Below are positions 1-9,910 of a stretch of DNA of 64,000 nucleotides, piece by piece; the first letter of the stretch is position 1; each line of letters starts with the position of its first letter. The translations under genes were made by a program, and so were the position numbers. The notes under the pieces are model-generated. The model was not told the DNA's origin and made no database searches. It worked only from the letters and a program-made list of their open reading frames with translations. Source of the DNA: Sphingobacteriaceae bacterium (GTDB taxonomy: Bacteria; Bacteroidota; Bacteroidia; B-17B0; Aurantibacillaceae); the NCBI GenBank assembly GCA_016715905.1, contig JADJXI010000003.1:1-64000 (forward strand), read 5' to 3'.

Positions 1-425
1 CATAAAAGGAGTGGGCGAAGAAAAAAATTAGATAAGAAATTTAAAGAAAAACATTATGTAGCTGTTCAAAATCAGGAAGCCTATCAAAACGTAATTGATG
101 GCATGTAAGGCGCAATGGAGCCCGGTGGTACTGCGTTTACCAATCGAATTAAGGATATTGAGTTTGTGGTAAAACCGGAACTGCACAAAATCCGCATGGA
201 AAAGATCACGCCGTTTTTTTAGCCTTTGCGCCAAGAGAAAAACCAAAAATTGCCATTGCTTGTATTATTGAAAATGCAGGCTTCGGAAATACCTGGAGCG
301 CACCGGTAGTTACTTTAATGATTGAAAAATATTTGAAGGGAAAAACAGATCGACAGGAACTGGAAAAAAGAATTATGGATGCCGACTTAATTCATACAAC
401 AACCTTAACAGTTGAAAATCATTAA
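1..425 (+). pseudogene. mrdA: mrdA (PBP2) C-terminal fragment, decayed
   Basis: This is the 3' end of a penicillin-binding protein 2 gene, the transpeptidase of the lateral-wall elongation complex. The conserved KTGTAQNPHGKDHAVF stretch around the transpeptidase KTG motif is readable at about 169-225, followed by a typical C-terminal tail ending at a TAA at 423-425. The frame is broken at least three times: a shift in the A-run near 20-28, an in-frame TAA at 106-108 (after residues VIDGM), and a single-base loss near 160 just before VCGKTGT. The stop codon overlaps the ATG of the rodA remnant (TAATG), as expected for an mrdA-rodA operon. The 5' part lies outside the window. Sequencing error is the alternative, but so many lesions in 400 bp favour real decay. 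Confidence 0.75.
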
Positions 426-1724
426 TGAGAGGAAATCAAAATAGTGTTTTTATGGTGTAGATAGACTAACCTATATTCATTTATTTTGTTTTAGTGTTGC
501 TGGGTTGGTTTAATATTTACGCCGCTGTTTATAACGATGATCACCAAAGTATTTTGATGTTTCTCAAAAATACGGCAAACAATTATGGTGGATTGTTGGC
601 GCAACAATTATCGCATTTGGTATATTATTGATTGATGCTAATTTTTATACGGTATTCTCCTATGGGTTTTATGCTTTTTTTATTATTGCCAATATTTTGG
701 TGATATGGCTGGGTCGTGAAGTTAAGGGAAGTAGATCTTGGTTTAGATTTGGAGATTTTGGAATTCAACCGGCCGAATTTATGAAATTTGCTACTAATCT
801 AGCGCTCGCTAAATTTTTAAGTAACAGTACAATTATTATTAATCAAAAATTCCGATTAAGAATTAAGGATTTAATTAAAAATTATAAAAACACCTTTATT
901 GCATTATTAATTATCGGATTACCACTTTTATTAATTAAAAAATTACAAGATGAAACCGGATTAGCCATTGTATTTGTAGCCTTTGTAATTGTTTTGTATA
1001 GAGAAGGATTAAGCGTTAACTTTTTAGTGTTTGGTATATTGGCTGCAATATTGTTTGTAGTAACACTAGTTGTTGGTAATGTGGCTACCATCATCATTAC
1101 TTTAAGTATTATAGCCGCACTTTCACTTTTATTTATTGAGCGAAGTAAGATAAACTTATTCACCGTTTTTTTAGTTTTGATAAGTTGTGCGGCTGTGGTA
1201 AAGGGTACAGATTATGTGTATGATCACCTCGAAACGCATCAGCGAAACAGAATTGATGTATTGTTGGGAAGGGGAAATGTAAATTTAAAAAAAGAAGGCT
1301 ATAATGTAAACCAAGCCAAAATTGCTATTGGTAGTGGAGGAATGATGGGTAAGGATATTTACAAGGTACACAAACCAAATATGATTTTGTGCCGGAACAG
1401 GACACTGATTTTATTTTGTACAGTAGGCGAGGAGTGGGGATTTATTGGAAGCACTATTGTTATTTTCTTGAACTTTTCTTATCCTCCGAATTATCTTATT
1501 GGCCGAAAGGCAACGTTCTGATTTTAGTAGAATTTATGGATACGGAGTTGCATCTGTTTGTTTTTCCATCTGCCGTAAATATTGGCATGACCATTGGTTT
1601 AATGCCGGTGATTGGAATTCCTTTGCCCTTTTTCAGTTACGGAGGATCTTCGCTCTGGTCCTTTACTATTTTGCTTTTTATTTTCATTAAGTTAGATGCC
1701 AATCGTTTAATGATTTTGAGGTGA
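425..1724 (+). pseudogene. rodA: rodA (SEDS glycosyltransferase), multiply frameshifted
   Basis: This is a remnant of RodA, the membrane SEDS peptidoglycan polymerase that partners PBP2. Recognisable stretches occur in alternating frames: LGWFNIYAAVYNDDH near 500-545, the hydrophobic middle and NVNQAKIAIGSGG from 628 to 1345, VPEQDTDFI near 1390, CTVGEEWGF near 1420-1445, SRIYGYGVAS near 1525-1555, and GMTIGLMPVIGIPLPFFSYGGSS at 1585-1650. The longest open segment is 628-1521. Moving from one conserved block to the next needs at least six frame changes, plus stop codons in the first 100 bp, so no functional protein can be made. The final TGA overlaps the GTG start of the next gene. Both members of a functionally coupled pair are inactivated together. 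Confidence 0.8.
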
Positions 1725-2479
1725 GTATACGCTATACGCCAAATAAATTAATTATTATAGGATTAGTCTTTTTACTATTTTCTTGTAGATACACAAGAGT
1801 ACCATCCTATTTAAAAAAAGAATTTAAGTATGAACCTCATATAGACACTTTGGCTCAAGAAAAGATTCAACTTGCCAAAGGCTTTTACAGGGAATTAATG
1901 ATTGATGAAAATATGCCAATAACACAAGGACTTTGTTTTAAAACGTATTATTTTGATAGTAAAGATAGTTCACTTAGAGAAAATACAGGTTATTGTGATA
2001 TCATGTTTTTTGAAAATGGATTGTGTTTTGTGGGACATTTAAATCCTTTAAGGTGGGAAATAAACCCAAAAGAATTTCATCGTAGTGTCGAGGAAGGAAT
2101 TAGATTAAATAAACCCGGTTACTTTAGTGATGTTGTTTATTCTTATTGGGGGCCTTATGAAATAAAAGGCGATACAGTAAAAATAAAAGTACTTATTAGA
2201 AATTCATTAATGTCGGCCAGTGTTTTAGCTTATGAGCAATGGTATAGAATTATTGATAAGAATACTTTGAGGCCGATGCAATTTAAAGGACTTATAAAAG
2301 GTCATTACAATAAACAATGTGATTCTGTTGTTAAATTAAATCCAAAATATTATCCAGATTCTAAATTTATACCATTACAAAATATAAATATTAACCCCAA
2401 TTATAATTGGATTATGAATAAAAAATGGTTTTGGAGGAATAAACAGGATTATGTTCGTTGGAAAAAATCTACGCTTTAA
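1721..2479 (+). CDS. Lipoprotein of unknown function
   Basis: This intact 252-residue protein has an N-terminal hydrophobic segment ending in a lipobox (LLFSC, Cys about residue 22), so it is probably lipidated and anchored in the cell envelope. The rest is a soluble, aromatic-rich, lysine-rich domain that I do not recognise. The start is GTG at 1721, overlapping the rodA-remnant stop by four bases (GTGA). That arrangement implies it was translationally coupled to the shape operon before the latter decayed. Its 3' end overlaps by 11 bp the 3' end of the convergent SBBP pseudogene. The frame is intact, in contrast to both neighbours. Confidence 0.6.
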   Translation: MSIRYTPNKLIIIGLVFLLFSCRYTRVPSYLKKEFKYEPHIDTLAQEKIQLAKGFYRELMIDENMPITQGLCFKTYYFDSKDSSLRENTGYCDIMFFENGLCFVGHLNPLRWEINPKEFHRSVEEGIRLNKPGYFSDVVYSYWGPYEIKGDTVKIKVLIRNSLMSASVLAYEQWYRIIDKNTLRPMQFKGLIKGHYNKQCDSVVKLNPKYYPDSKFIPLQNININPNYNWIMNKKWFWRNKQDYVRWKKSTL

Positions 2480-4371
2480 CTATTTTATAGATTTTATTTT
2501 TATTACGAATTTTTATTTTCATTAAAAAAATTCCGGGTTTCATTTCACTTAAATTAATCTTTACAGTTCCATCATTTGGTATGGAATCAAAATATTTTGT
2601 AAATAAAACACTCCCAAAAGTATTTAAAACCTCAATTGTAAGTTTATCTTCAGATTCTAATTCTATTTGGATATTTACTAAATCTAGGGTGGGGTTCGGA
2701 AATAAATTAACTCCAGTCAGCGTTTTTTCTAATTCATTAATGCCTATACATTCATCAACTATTTGAGTTACTATTGCTGTATCAGAGCATCCATTCAAAT
2801 CTAATCCTGTAACTATGTAATTTGTTGTTAGAGTTGGTGAAACAATATTGATTGATGAAGTAATTCCATTATTCCACCAATAGCTATTAGCACCAGTTGC
2901 GCTTAGGGTGGAAGATTCACCTGTACAAATCAAGGTCATGTTACTTGATGCATTCACTAACGGAGGTGTGCCAGTACATTGACTCAATTTATAAATAAAA
3001 CTAGATTGTAAATTTGAAATTAAATTGTAAGTTCCAATTCCTGAATCAAAATCACAAGTATCTTGAAAGTATCCAGTAACTAAAACATTATTTGTAACAT
3101 CTATGGCTATTGAAGAGCCTCTATCGTCTATTTTCCCACCCAATTTTAATGCCCACAAAAAATCACCTAAAGGATCTAACTTAGTTATAAAACCATCTGA
3201 TGAAAGAGCCGTTAAAGGGTAATTTCCAATATTTGGATTAAAATCTACTGTCCCATAAAATTGGCCTGTTGCATAAACATTATTTGAAGAATCAAACGAA
3301 AGAAGTTCCAAAATCATCTCCTATGCTACCATAAGTTTTCACCCATACAAAATCACCAGATGGGTCTAATTTTAGAATATAATTATCTTGAAGTCCCGCT
3401 GAGGGTAAATTCATTATTCCTGGGCCTGGATCAAAATCAACTATATCATGAAAATAACCAGTACAATAGATATTATTTAATTGATCTATACGCATACTTA
3501 AACAGTTATCAATTCCAGAGCCTCCATAACTTTTAGCCCAAATAAAATTCCCTGCGTTATCCAATTTAATTAGGAAAATATCTTGCCAGCCACTAACCGA
3601 GCTTAGAGTTGATGTTCCTGGTCCCGGATCAAAATCAATAGTAAATTGGAAATAACCGGATAGGTACACATTACCAAATTGATCACATGCAACTGTGCTT
3701 CCACCATCTTTTCCTGTACTTCCAAATGTTGCTGCCCAAAGAAAATCACCAATGGAATTTAATTTTAATAGAAATACATCTTCAGAGCCGTTAGATGTTG
3801 CTGTGAATATTGCTGGACCAGGATCAAGATCAATCGTATTAAAAAAATTTCCTGAAACATAAACATCGCCTATTTGATTAATGAATAAACCATAAGCATA
3901 ATCAGAACCAGAAGAACCTACATTTTTAGCCCAAATAAAATTTCCTGAAGCATCTAGTTTAACTATAAAAACATCACTTTCTGAAACACCATTAGAAATC
4001 AGATTTGTTACTCCCGGTCCTGGATCGAAGTCACATGTGCCCCTGAAAATGCCACTAACATAAATATTTCCAATCCCATCTAAAGCAATCCTGTAGCCTG
4101 CATCAAAACTTGCCCCGCCAAATTTTATAGCCCAAATAAAATTTCCCGAAGCACTTAATTTAAGAACATATGCATCATCATAACCTGCAGAAACAATGCT
4201 GAATGTATTAATACCGGGGTCAAAATCAACGGTGTCTTGAAATCGCCCTGTTGTATAAACGTTACCGGATGGGTCGGTAACAATTGACATTCCCAAATCT
4301 GTATTAGATTCTCCTATACCATGTGCCCAATTTAAGGAAGGTGATTGAGATTGCGCTATAAAAAACCGCAA
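2469..4371 (-). pseudogene. SBBP-repeat surface protein with T9SS sorting domain, frameshifted
   Basis: This is a remnant of a secreted beta-propeller-like protein. Seven SBBP repeats of about 56 residues, each carrying a DFDPGPG-type motif and a GNFIWAK-type motif, run from 4371 to about 3000. They are followed by an Ig-like segment and a C-terminal type A T9SS sorting domain (LFPNP motif, ending IYKIVKA). The repeats are split into two frames (4371-3292 and 3317-2469), joined by one indel near 3305 where GTSF and FDSSNNVYATG should be continuous. The start is also damaged: the signal-peptide coding region (KRVLYSLILFLRFFIAQS) is open upstream of 4371 but has no ATG, only ATT/ATA where one is expected near 4413. 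Two independent lesions suggest a true pseudogene. Confidence 0.75.
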
Positions 4372-4553
4372 AAATAAAATTAATGAATATAAAACCCTTT
4401 TTATAATAAATGATATTTCACAATAAAATTAATCATTTTTTTTATTTATTGTGATTAATAGATTAGTGGGAGTATATTGCTTTAGTTGAAAGCATAATTT
4501 TTAAATGAGCGTTAACGAAAATTATCCATTATTTATTTTCCCTTAAGATAAAA

Positions 4554-4886
4554 AAAACAAAGGATATAATAAGTTATATTATACCCTTTGAATATGGTTA
4601 TTTTCAGTGAATTGCTTTTTTCTTATATAGCCAATCTGAAAGCACTCGTCTCAAAAAACCAGTGAAAAAATACAATATCAAAACAGATTATTTATTTATG
4701 TGGAATTCAAAACCAATCAAGGATTGAATGATCACATGCAGCTGGACTATCAGCAATTCATTTAGCTTCTATTGTTCCAAAAAGCTATGTATTAAGGAGT
4801 GAAGATTAATTTTCGTACTTTGAATTAAAGTTGGTATTTGTTGTTAAAAACACTCAGTTAATTTGTAGTAAAAGCGAGTATTTTAG
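4554..4886. repeat. Left module, copy 1 (flank of accessory block)
   Basis: This stretch is nearly identical (first 210 bp) to 23581-23791, and then, after an interruption in the other copy, to 24334 onward (GCTTCTAT.GTTCCAAAAAGC and following). It begins with a long imperfect palindrome (AAAGGATATAATA...TATTATACCCTTT, 4558-4589) that could be a terminator or recognition site. No coding region is evident in 4372-4932. The remaining part, 4372-4553, is AT-rich with no feature I can name. The module sits at the left edge of the block that carries the TIR gene. The matching right module is at 10787-10896. Confidence 0.7.
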
Positions 4887-4932
4887 ACTTTTTGATATTA
4901 AAACAGGCGTTAAATTTAGATTTTTCTCCAGT

Positions 4933-5778
4933 TTATTTTATAACTGCTTTATGAATTTTATTGGCAACTATTTCCACACCTAAGTCCCAGTCAATGCCAA
5001 ATCTTTCTGATAGCGTCGGAGAATACTCGTATACTTCTTTTTTTGATACCCCAGCCCAGATCGGTAAAATTAAGTTTTTGGTTTCAATTATTTCTCTAGT
5101 GAAAATGGCGTTAAATTCAATTTTTGTCCAACCGTTATTTTTAATAAAGTTCGGGGATAAAATGAGTACACATTTATTACAATTTATAATGCCTCTCTCT
5201 ATTGACTCTCTTAGACTGTCGCCAATTTTTAAAGAGTATTGATCGTACCAAACCCAACACATTCTTTTTTGAAGTGCTAACGCAAGTGGTCCTGCAATAA
5301 ATTCTTTATCTCGAGTGTCGTGTGAGATAAAGGCCAGAGGTTTTTCAATTTTGTTTTTTTCGTTAACATAGTTTTGATCTCGAAATCTAAGTATTAGTCC
5401 ATTTGTTTTTACTTTTTGTTGAAGAAATTCAAACTCTGTTTTATTTACCTCTCCTTCAAAGTAAAAGAAAACTTTTCCCGAGAAACGAAGCTCACTAGAA
5501 TGATCCTTTTCTTGTCCAAATCCGCCTTTTGCAACTTCAATACCTTTTTTTATGTCAAGCACATCTTCTATTTTTGAAAGTAGGAGAGAGAAAGCATCTA
5601 TTGGGTTTTCAATTAACGGGACATAAAATGAAATGAAAGTCACATGAGCGTTGAAGTCGAGGTGAAGCCTTGAGGTCACTTCATAAATAATTCCGTTTGG
5701 ACTTGATAGTTTCCAAATTTTATGTTGGGAAAGCAAAGTGCTTAGATCTTTGTTGTAATATTCTTTAAGTGTTGCCAT
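4933..5778 (-). CDS. TIR-domain protein, putative NADase defence effector
   Basis: This 281-residue protein has a C-terminal TIR domain at about residues 147-270: AFISHDTRDKEF as beta-A, WYDQYSLKIGDSLRESIERGI as the BB-loop region, and CVLILSPNFIKNNGWTKIEF. By analogy with SARM1-type TIR NADases, Glu221 in the WTKIE motif (W-x-x-x-E) is the likely catalytic residue, so NAD+ hydrolysis or cyclic-ADPR signalling is plausible. The first 145 residues form a separate alpha/beta domain that I do not recognise and that may sense a trigger. There is no membrane segment. The gene stands alone, inside a block bounded by duplicated modules and just downstream of a foldable relatively GC-rich intergenic element. 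Enzymatic activity and an anti-phage role are inference. Confidence 0.8.
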   Translation of the reverse strand: MATLKEYYNKDLSTLLSQHKIWKLSSPNGIIYEVTSRLHLDFNAHVTFISFYVPLIENPIDAFSLLLSKIEDVLDIKKGIEVAKGGFGQEKDHSSELRFSGKVFFYFEGEVNKTEFEFLQQKVKTNGLILRFRDQNYVNEKNKIEKPLAFISHDTRDKEFIAGPLALALQKRMCWVWYDQYSLKIGDSLRESIERGIINCNKCVLILSPNFIKNNGWTKIEFNAIFTREIIETKNLILPIWAGVSKKEVYEYSPTLSERFGIDWDLGVEIVANKIHKAVIK

Positions 5779-6430
5779 ATTTTAACGTCTACAAAATGGG
5801 TGCTTAACAATTTGTAGTTACTTTGTAGTTATAGCGCATAGGGGCGGACATTCTCCGTAGACAATTCCTCGTAGACAAAAAGCATTTCGCTTCGACAGGC
5901 GACTTCTCACACGGGCGACCGCACAGCAGCTCTTTCGGTAGACAAGAACATTCAGGTAAAAAGATTTTTAAAATTTTTTGCCGACGCACTTTTTTGGCTG
6001 AAGCCATAGTAACAGCCATCGCACGACCTCCTTTTCGCCTCCTTCGGAAGGCGGATTGGCTATCCCAAGCTGCGGTCATTTGTATTTTTTCCGTTCCTCC
6101 AAAAATCCAAATCACCTCGCTCTGACGCACATTATATGGCGTGGCGAAGCCACCTTTATGTGCGTGCGCTTCGCACCATAATGCGCAGCCTCCGGCAGGT
6201 AGGCATGTATGGTTTGACGTAAGATTGGTTATTTCTAGCTATTGTAAGCTTCGGTTATTTTCCCGTATTTTATAATATAAATTGGATTAACTAACATGCA
6301 AACAAAGCCCCCATCACCACAATTAGCGTTCGATTTGATTATCGATGAGTCCTTTGCTAGGCTGGAAATGCAAACGTTTTACCATTTTAATTCTTTATCT
6401 TTGGTATTAATTCAGCTAAAGTCAAGTTTA
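5779..6430. other. Foldable intergenic element, relatively GC-rich (cassette-boundary-like)
   Basis: I see no convincing gene here. Base composition and word use differ from the neighbours, with many CG-containing words. Read on the minus strand it has a CGACGC + A-run + TTTTAAAAA core (about 5961-5985), an AGAGCTGCT word, and ends in CCGCCCCTATGCGCTATAAC about 45 bp before the TIR start codon. The same ordered words occur on the plus strand at about 10140-10290, so this is a family. A compact cruciform lies at 6130-6183. The last 135 bp (6296-6430) are open in frame with the next gene, but precede its signal peptide and are probably untranslated. Confidence 0.55.
6130..6183. repeat. Cruciform: outer stem with two inner hairpins
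   Basis: The outer arms CATTAT (6130-6135) and ATAATG (6178-6183) enclose two perfect 5-bp hairpins with 3-nt loops: GTGGC-gaa-GCCAC (6141-6153) and GTGCG-ctt-CGCAC (6164-6176). The layout resembles the folded single-strand sites used by integron integrases, but I do not find the canonical core-site consensus. It belongs to the foldable element next to the TIR gene. Confidence 0.55.
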
Positions 6431-9400
6431 ATGAAACATTCCTATCTTATTATTTGTTTCACAATTTTCACAAGTAACTTATTTATAGCTCAAGTTACCA
6501 GACCTCTGAATAGCTCCATAGTATTCACAGAAAACAAAGGTCAAATACATGACCTAAATTTTAACAACAGACCGGATATACTCTTTAGTGCTGAAGCAGG
6601 ACCAATTGGCTTTCATTTGAGAAATACCGGCATAAGTTATCAATTGTATAGAGTTGACGATTGGGAAGAAGTCAAGGATCTCAAGACACAGGAAACAAAA
6701 CTTGAGATAAAACAGCAAACTATTTATCGAGTTGATCTGAACTGGTTGGAGGCTAACAGCAATATGGTCATTAGCACCGATGATCGGTATCAAGGATACA
6801 GTAACTATTATTTGGAGAATTGTGCGACAGGAGTATTAAATGTCAAGAGCTATAAGGGGTTTACAATACACAATTTATACGATGGAGTTGATCTACACTA
6901 TTACGAAAAAAATGGTCAATTAAAACACGATTATATTGTAGCACCATTCTCCAACTATTCGCAGATACGATTGAAAGTAGATGGAGCGAATGCGAAACTG
7001 ACCAACGGTGGAGGCCTAATACTTAGCACACCGCTAGGAAATGTCGAAGAGTGCAAACCAGTCGTTTACCAAGATGGTAAAGAGCTGAAATGTCGTTGGG
7101 TCATAAGAAATAATGTGTTAAGCTTCGAAATTAAAAACTACGACCGGAGCAAGAAACTTATTATTGATCCGGTTACACGTTTGTGGGGAACATACTATGG
7201 TGGCAGTGGCAATGACTACGCATACGCTTGCGCTAAGGATACATTGGGAAATATTTATATGTCAGGTCAAACAACCTCAAACGCAGGCGCTGTAATTGCT
7301 ACCGCAGGCAGCCATCAGCAAACTTTTGGCGGGGGATCAGGCGATGCTTATTTGGCAAAATTCGATGGTGGCGGGAATAGGATTTGGGCTACTTATTATG
7401 GAGGCAGCGGAAACGATGCAGCGTATTCTTGCTTCGTTGATAGAACCGGCAGTGTATACCTTGCTGGCTTTACTGACGTGAGTGGCGGCACTTCCATTGC
7501 AACTATTGGTAGTCATCAGCAATCGAATGGTGGAGCGATCGATGCATTCCTTGCTAAATTTAACTCTGCCGGCACAAGAATTTGGGGAACTTATTATGGT
7601 GGCACCGGGAACGAATATGCTTGGTCCTGCCATGTTGATACCACGGGGAGCGTTTTTTTATCCGGGTACACAAACTCTAATTCAGGAACTGTAATTGCAA
7701 CGGTAGGAAGTCATCAAGCGACTTACGGTGGGGGCGCTAATGATGCTTTCCTTGCGAAGTTTAATACTAATGGTCAACGAATATGGGGTACCTATTATGG
7801 CGGGGCATCGGAGGATATTTCATACTGTTGTTTAACGGATATTTCAGGAAACGTGTTTATGACAGGCGTTGCAGGATCGGGTACTGGCATCGCAACTCCT
7901 GGGAGTCATCAACCAACTTATGGCGGTTGGATTTTTGACGCATTTCTTGTAAAATTTGATGGAAACGGGCAAAGACAATGGGGAACATATTACGGAGGGA
8001 ATCAGAGCGATTACGGGAATGGAATTGCAATTGATGGTGCGGGTAACATTTTTTTAGTGGGTTATACTTCCAGTAGCGGAACAATGATAGCCACAGTAGG
8101 TAGCCATCAGCAAACATATGGTGGGGGAATTCATGACGCCTATATAGCTAAATTTAATTCACTTGGACAAAGACTGTGGAGTACATATTATGGCGGAATA
8201 AATACAGATTATAGTACAGCTTGCGCAATAGATGCAAGCGGGAACATTTTCCTAACAAGTTTGTCATTTTCAAACATCGGTGATATAATTGCTACAAGTT
8301 GTAGTTATCAGCAGAGTTACGGAGGCGGTGCGTGGGACGGATATATAGTTAAATTTAGCGGTGCGGGGCAAAGGCAATGGGGCACCTATTATGGTGGAAG
8401 TTCTGATGACAGAATGCAGTTTTGTACTGCTGATACATCAGGAGTTTATGTTGTCGGTCATAGTCAATCTACCGGGACTATTTTAGCGACACCTTCATCG
8501 TATCAGCCATCATTTGGTGGTGGAGTTTGGGATGCATTCTTAGTGAAATTTAAAGATGGTGGTGCTCTCAGTCCTACAATATCAGTTAATTCACCTGTAT
8601 GTATCAACAATGCGCTAAACTTTTCTGTGGCTATTACCGGAACGACAGTGCCAACATATAGTTGGACTGGCCCGAACAGTTACACCGCTGCCGTTCAAAA
8701 CCCAGTCATCCTAAATACATCAACAGTAAATGCAGGTAATTATGTAGTTACACTTACTTATACTTCAAATATTATCCCAGGTACATGTATTGAAAACGCG
8801 ACGACACAAGTAATTGTAAATGTCAATCCTACAGTTAGCGTAAATAGTGGCAGCTTATGCAATGGCAATTCTTTTACAATTGTCCCTTCAGGTGCAAACA
8901 CTTATACAATTCAAGGTGGTAATAGTGTTGTATCGCCTACTGTGTCAAATTCTTATACTGTTATTGGCACTAGTAGCACTGGCTGCATCAGTTCAAATAC
9001 AGCCGTTTGCAATGTAACAGTATTCCCAAATCCTACGATAACCGTTAATGCTGGTAGTATTTGCATTGGGAGTTCTTTTACAATCGTTCCAGGAGGTGGC
9101 GTCACATATTCTTATTCCGGGGGCTCTCCTGTGGTAACTCCAACTAATAATACAACATATACAGTTTTAGGATCCAGCGTCCAAGGATGTACCAACACTG
9201 CAGTAACTACTATTTCGGTTAACACATACCCTATAGTGATAATTAATGCAAATACCGATACAATTTGTTACGGAAACTCTGGAGTTTTAGTCGCAAGCGG
9301 AGCTAGTAGTTATTTATGGAATATGGGTTCTATTAGTCCAACTATTGTTGTTTCTCCTTCTATCAATACGAACTATACGGTAACAGGCATGCTTAACGGA

Positions 9401-9910
9401 TGTCCGAGTCAAGCGACCCAGAACATTGACGTATTAAGTCTCCCGATTATCATACCCGCTTTAACCCCAACATTGATTTGTGTAGGTGAAACTGCAACGC
9501 TCAATGCAAACGGCGCGCTTACATACTCATGGAACCCGCCGATCCCAATGAACAGTATAGTTTCCCCTTCTTTCACAACTACCTACAGTGTTATTGGTAC
9601 CGGCTCAAATGGATGTGTTGGTACTCAAACGATGATTACTTTAAACGTCGATCTTTGTACAAATACCGCTAGCAAAATTTCAGGCCTGTCTAAAGAAATA
9701 TTAATTTATCCGAATCCGTTTACTAATATAATAACAATTATGAATTCTGGCATTATCGAATTGCCTGTAAATATATATGATGTTTTAGGTTCGCTCATTT
9801 ATTCCTCCAATATCTTAATTGGCAAATCGGAAATAGATTTAACAGAACGACCATGCGGAATCTATTTTATTAGAATAGGTTTTGTGACTGAAAAAATCAT
9901 TAAAGAGTAA
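6431..9910 (+). CDS. Large secreted SBBP / Ig-like protein with T9SS sorting domain
   Basis: A 1159-residue surface or secreted protein. I chose the ATG at 6431 because it opens a clear signal peptide (MKHSYLIICFTIFTSNLFIAQ); the frame stays open upstream to 6296 but without signal-peptide character. After a globular N-terminal domain that starts with VFTENKGQ and ends near IIDPVTRLWGTYYGG come about seven SBBP repeats of roughly 70 residues (motifs GNIYMSGQT, GSHQQTFGGG, DAYLAKF, WGTYYGG). Then come four or five Ig-like modules rich in Cys pairs and YTV/YSV strands (about 8560-9660). The C-terminus is a type A T9SS sorting domain (IYPNPFTN, ending VTEKIIKE). It is likely exported by T9SS and surface-attached. 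It is intact, unlike the related protein at 2469-4371. Function is unknown. Confidence 0.85.
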   Translation: MKHSYLIICFTIFTSNLFIAQVTRPLNSSIVFTENKGQIHDLNFNNRPDILFSAEAGPIGFHLRNTGISYQLYRVDDWEEVKDLKTQETKLEIKQQTIYRVDLNWLEANSNMVISTDDRYQGYSNYYLENCATGVLNVKSYKGFTIHNLYDGVDLHYYEKNGQLKHDYIVAPFSNYSQIRLKVDGANAKLTNGGGLILSTPLGNVEECKPVVYQDGKELKCRWVIRNNVLSFEIKNYDRSKKLIIDPVTRLWGTYYGGSGNDYAYACAKDTLGNIYMSGQTTSNAGAVIATAGSHQQTFGGGSGDAYLAKFDGGGNRIWATYYGGSGNDAAYSCFVDRTGSVYLAGFTDVSGGTSIATIGSHQQSNGGAIDAFLAKFNSAGTRIWGTYYGGTGNEYAWSCHVDTTGSVFLSGYTNSNSGTVIATVGSHQATYGGGANDAFLAKFNTNGQRIWGTYYGGASEDISYCCLTDISGNVFMTGVAGSGTGIATPGSHQPTYGGWIFDAFLVKFDGNGQRQWGTYYGGNQSDYGNGIAIDGAGNIFLVGYTSSSGTMIATVGSHQQTYGGGIHDAYIAKFNSLGQRLWSTYYGGINTDYSTACAIDASGNIFLTSLSFSNIGDIIATSCSYQQSYGGGAWDGYIVKFSGAGQRQWGTYYGGSSDDRMQFCTADTSGVYVVGHSQSTGTILATPSSYQPSFGGGVWDAFLVKFKDGGALSPTISVNSPVCINNALNFSVAITGTTVPTYSWTGPNSYTAAVQNPVILNTSTVNAGNYVVTLTYTSNIIPGTCIENATTQVIVNVNPTVSVNSGSLCNGNSFTIVPSGANTYTIQGGNSVVSPTVSNSYTVIGTSSTGCISSNTAVCNVTVFPNPTITVNAGSICIGSSFTIVPGGGVTYSYSGGSPVVTPTNNTTYTVLGSSVQGCTNTAVTTISVNTYPIVIINANTDTICYGNSGVLVASGASSYLWNMGSISPTIVVSPSINTNYTVTGMLNGCPSQATQNIDVLSLPIIIPALTPTLICVGETATLNANGALTYSWNPPIPMNSIVSPSFTTTYSVIGTGSNGCVGTQTMITLNVDLCTNTASKISGLSKEILIYPNPFTNIITIMNSGIIELPVNIYDVLGSLIYSSNILIGKSEIDLTERPCGIYFIRIGFVTEKIIKE

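Noticed and set aside
5804..6130. 108-codon minus-strand frame
   Set aside because: It lies in the foldable relatively GC-rich element, has an unusual Arg/Cys-rich composition and shares no family; the same words on the other strand at 10140-10290 do not keep a frame.
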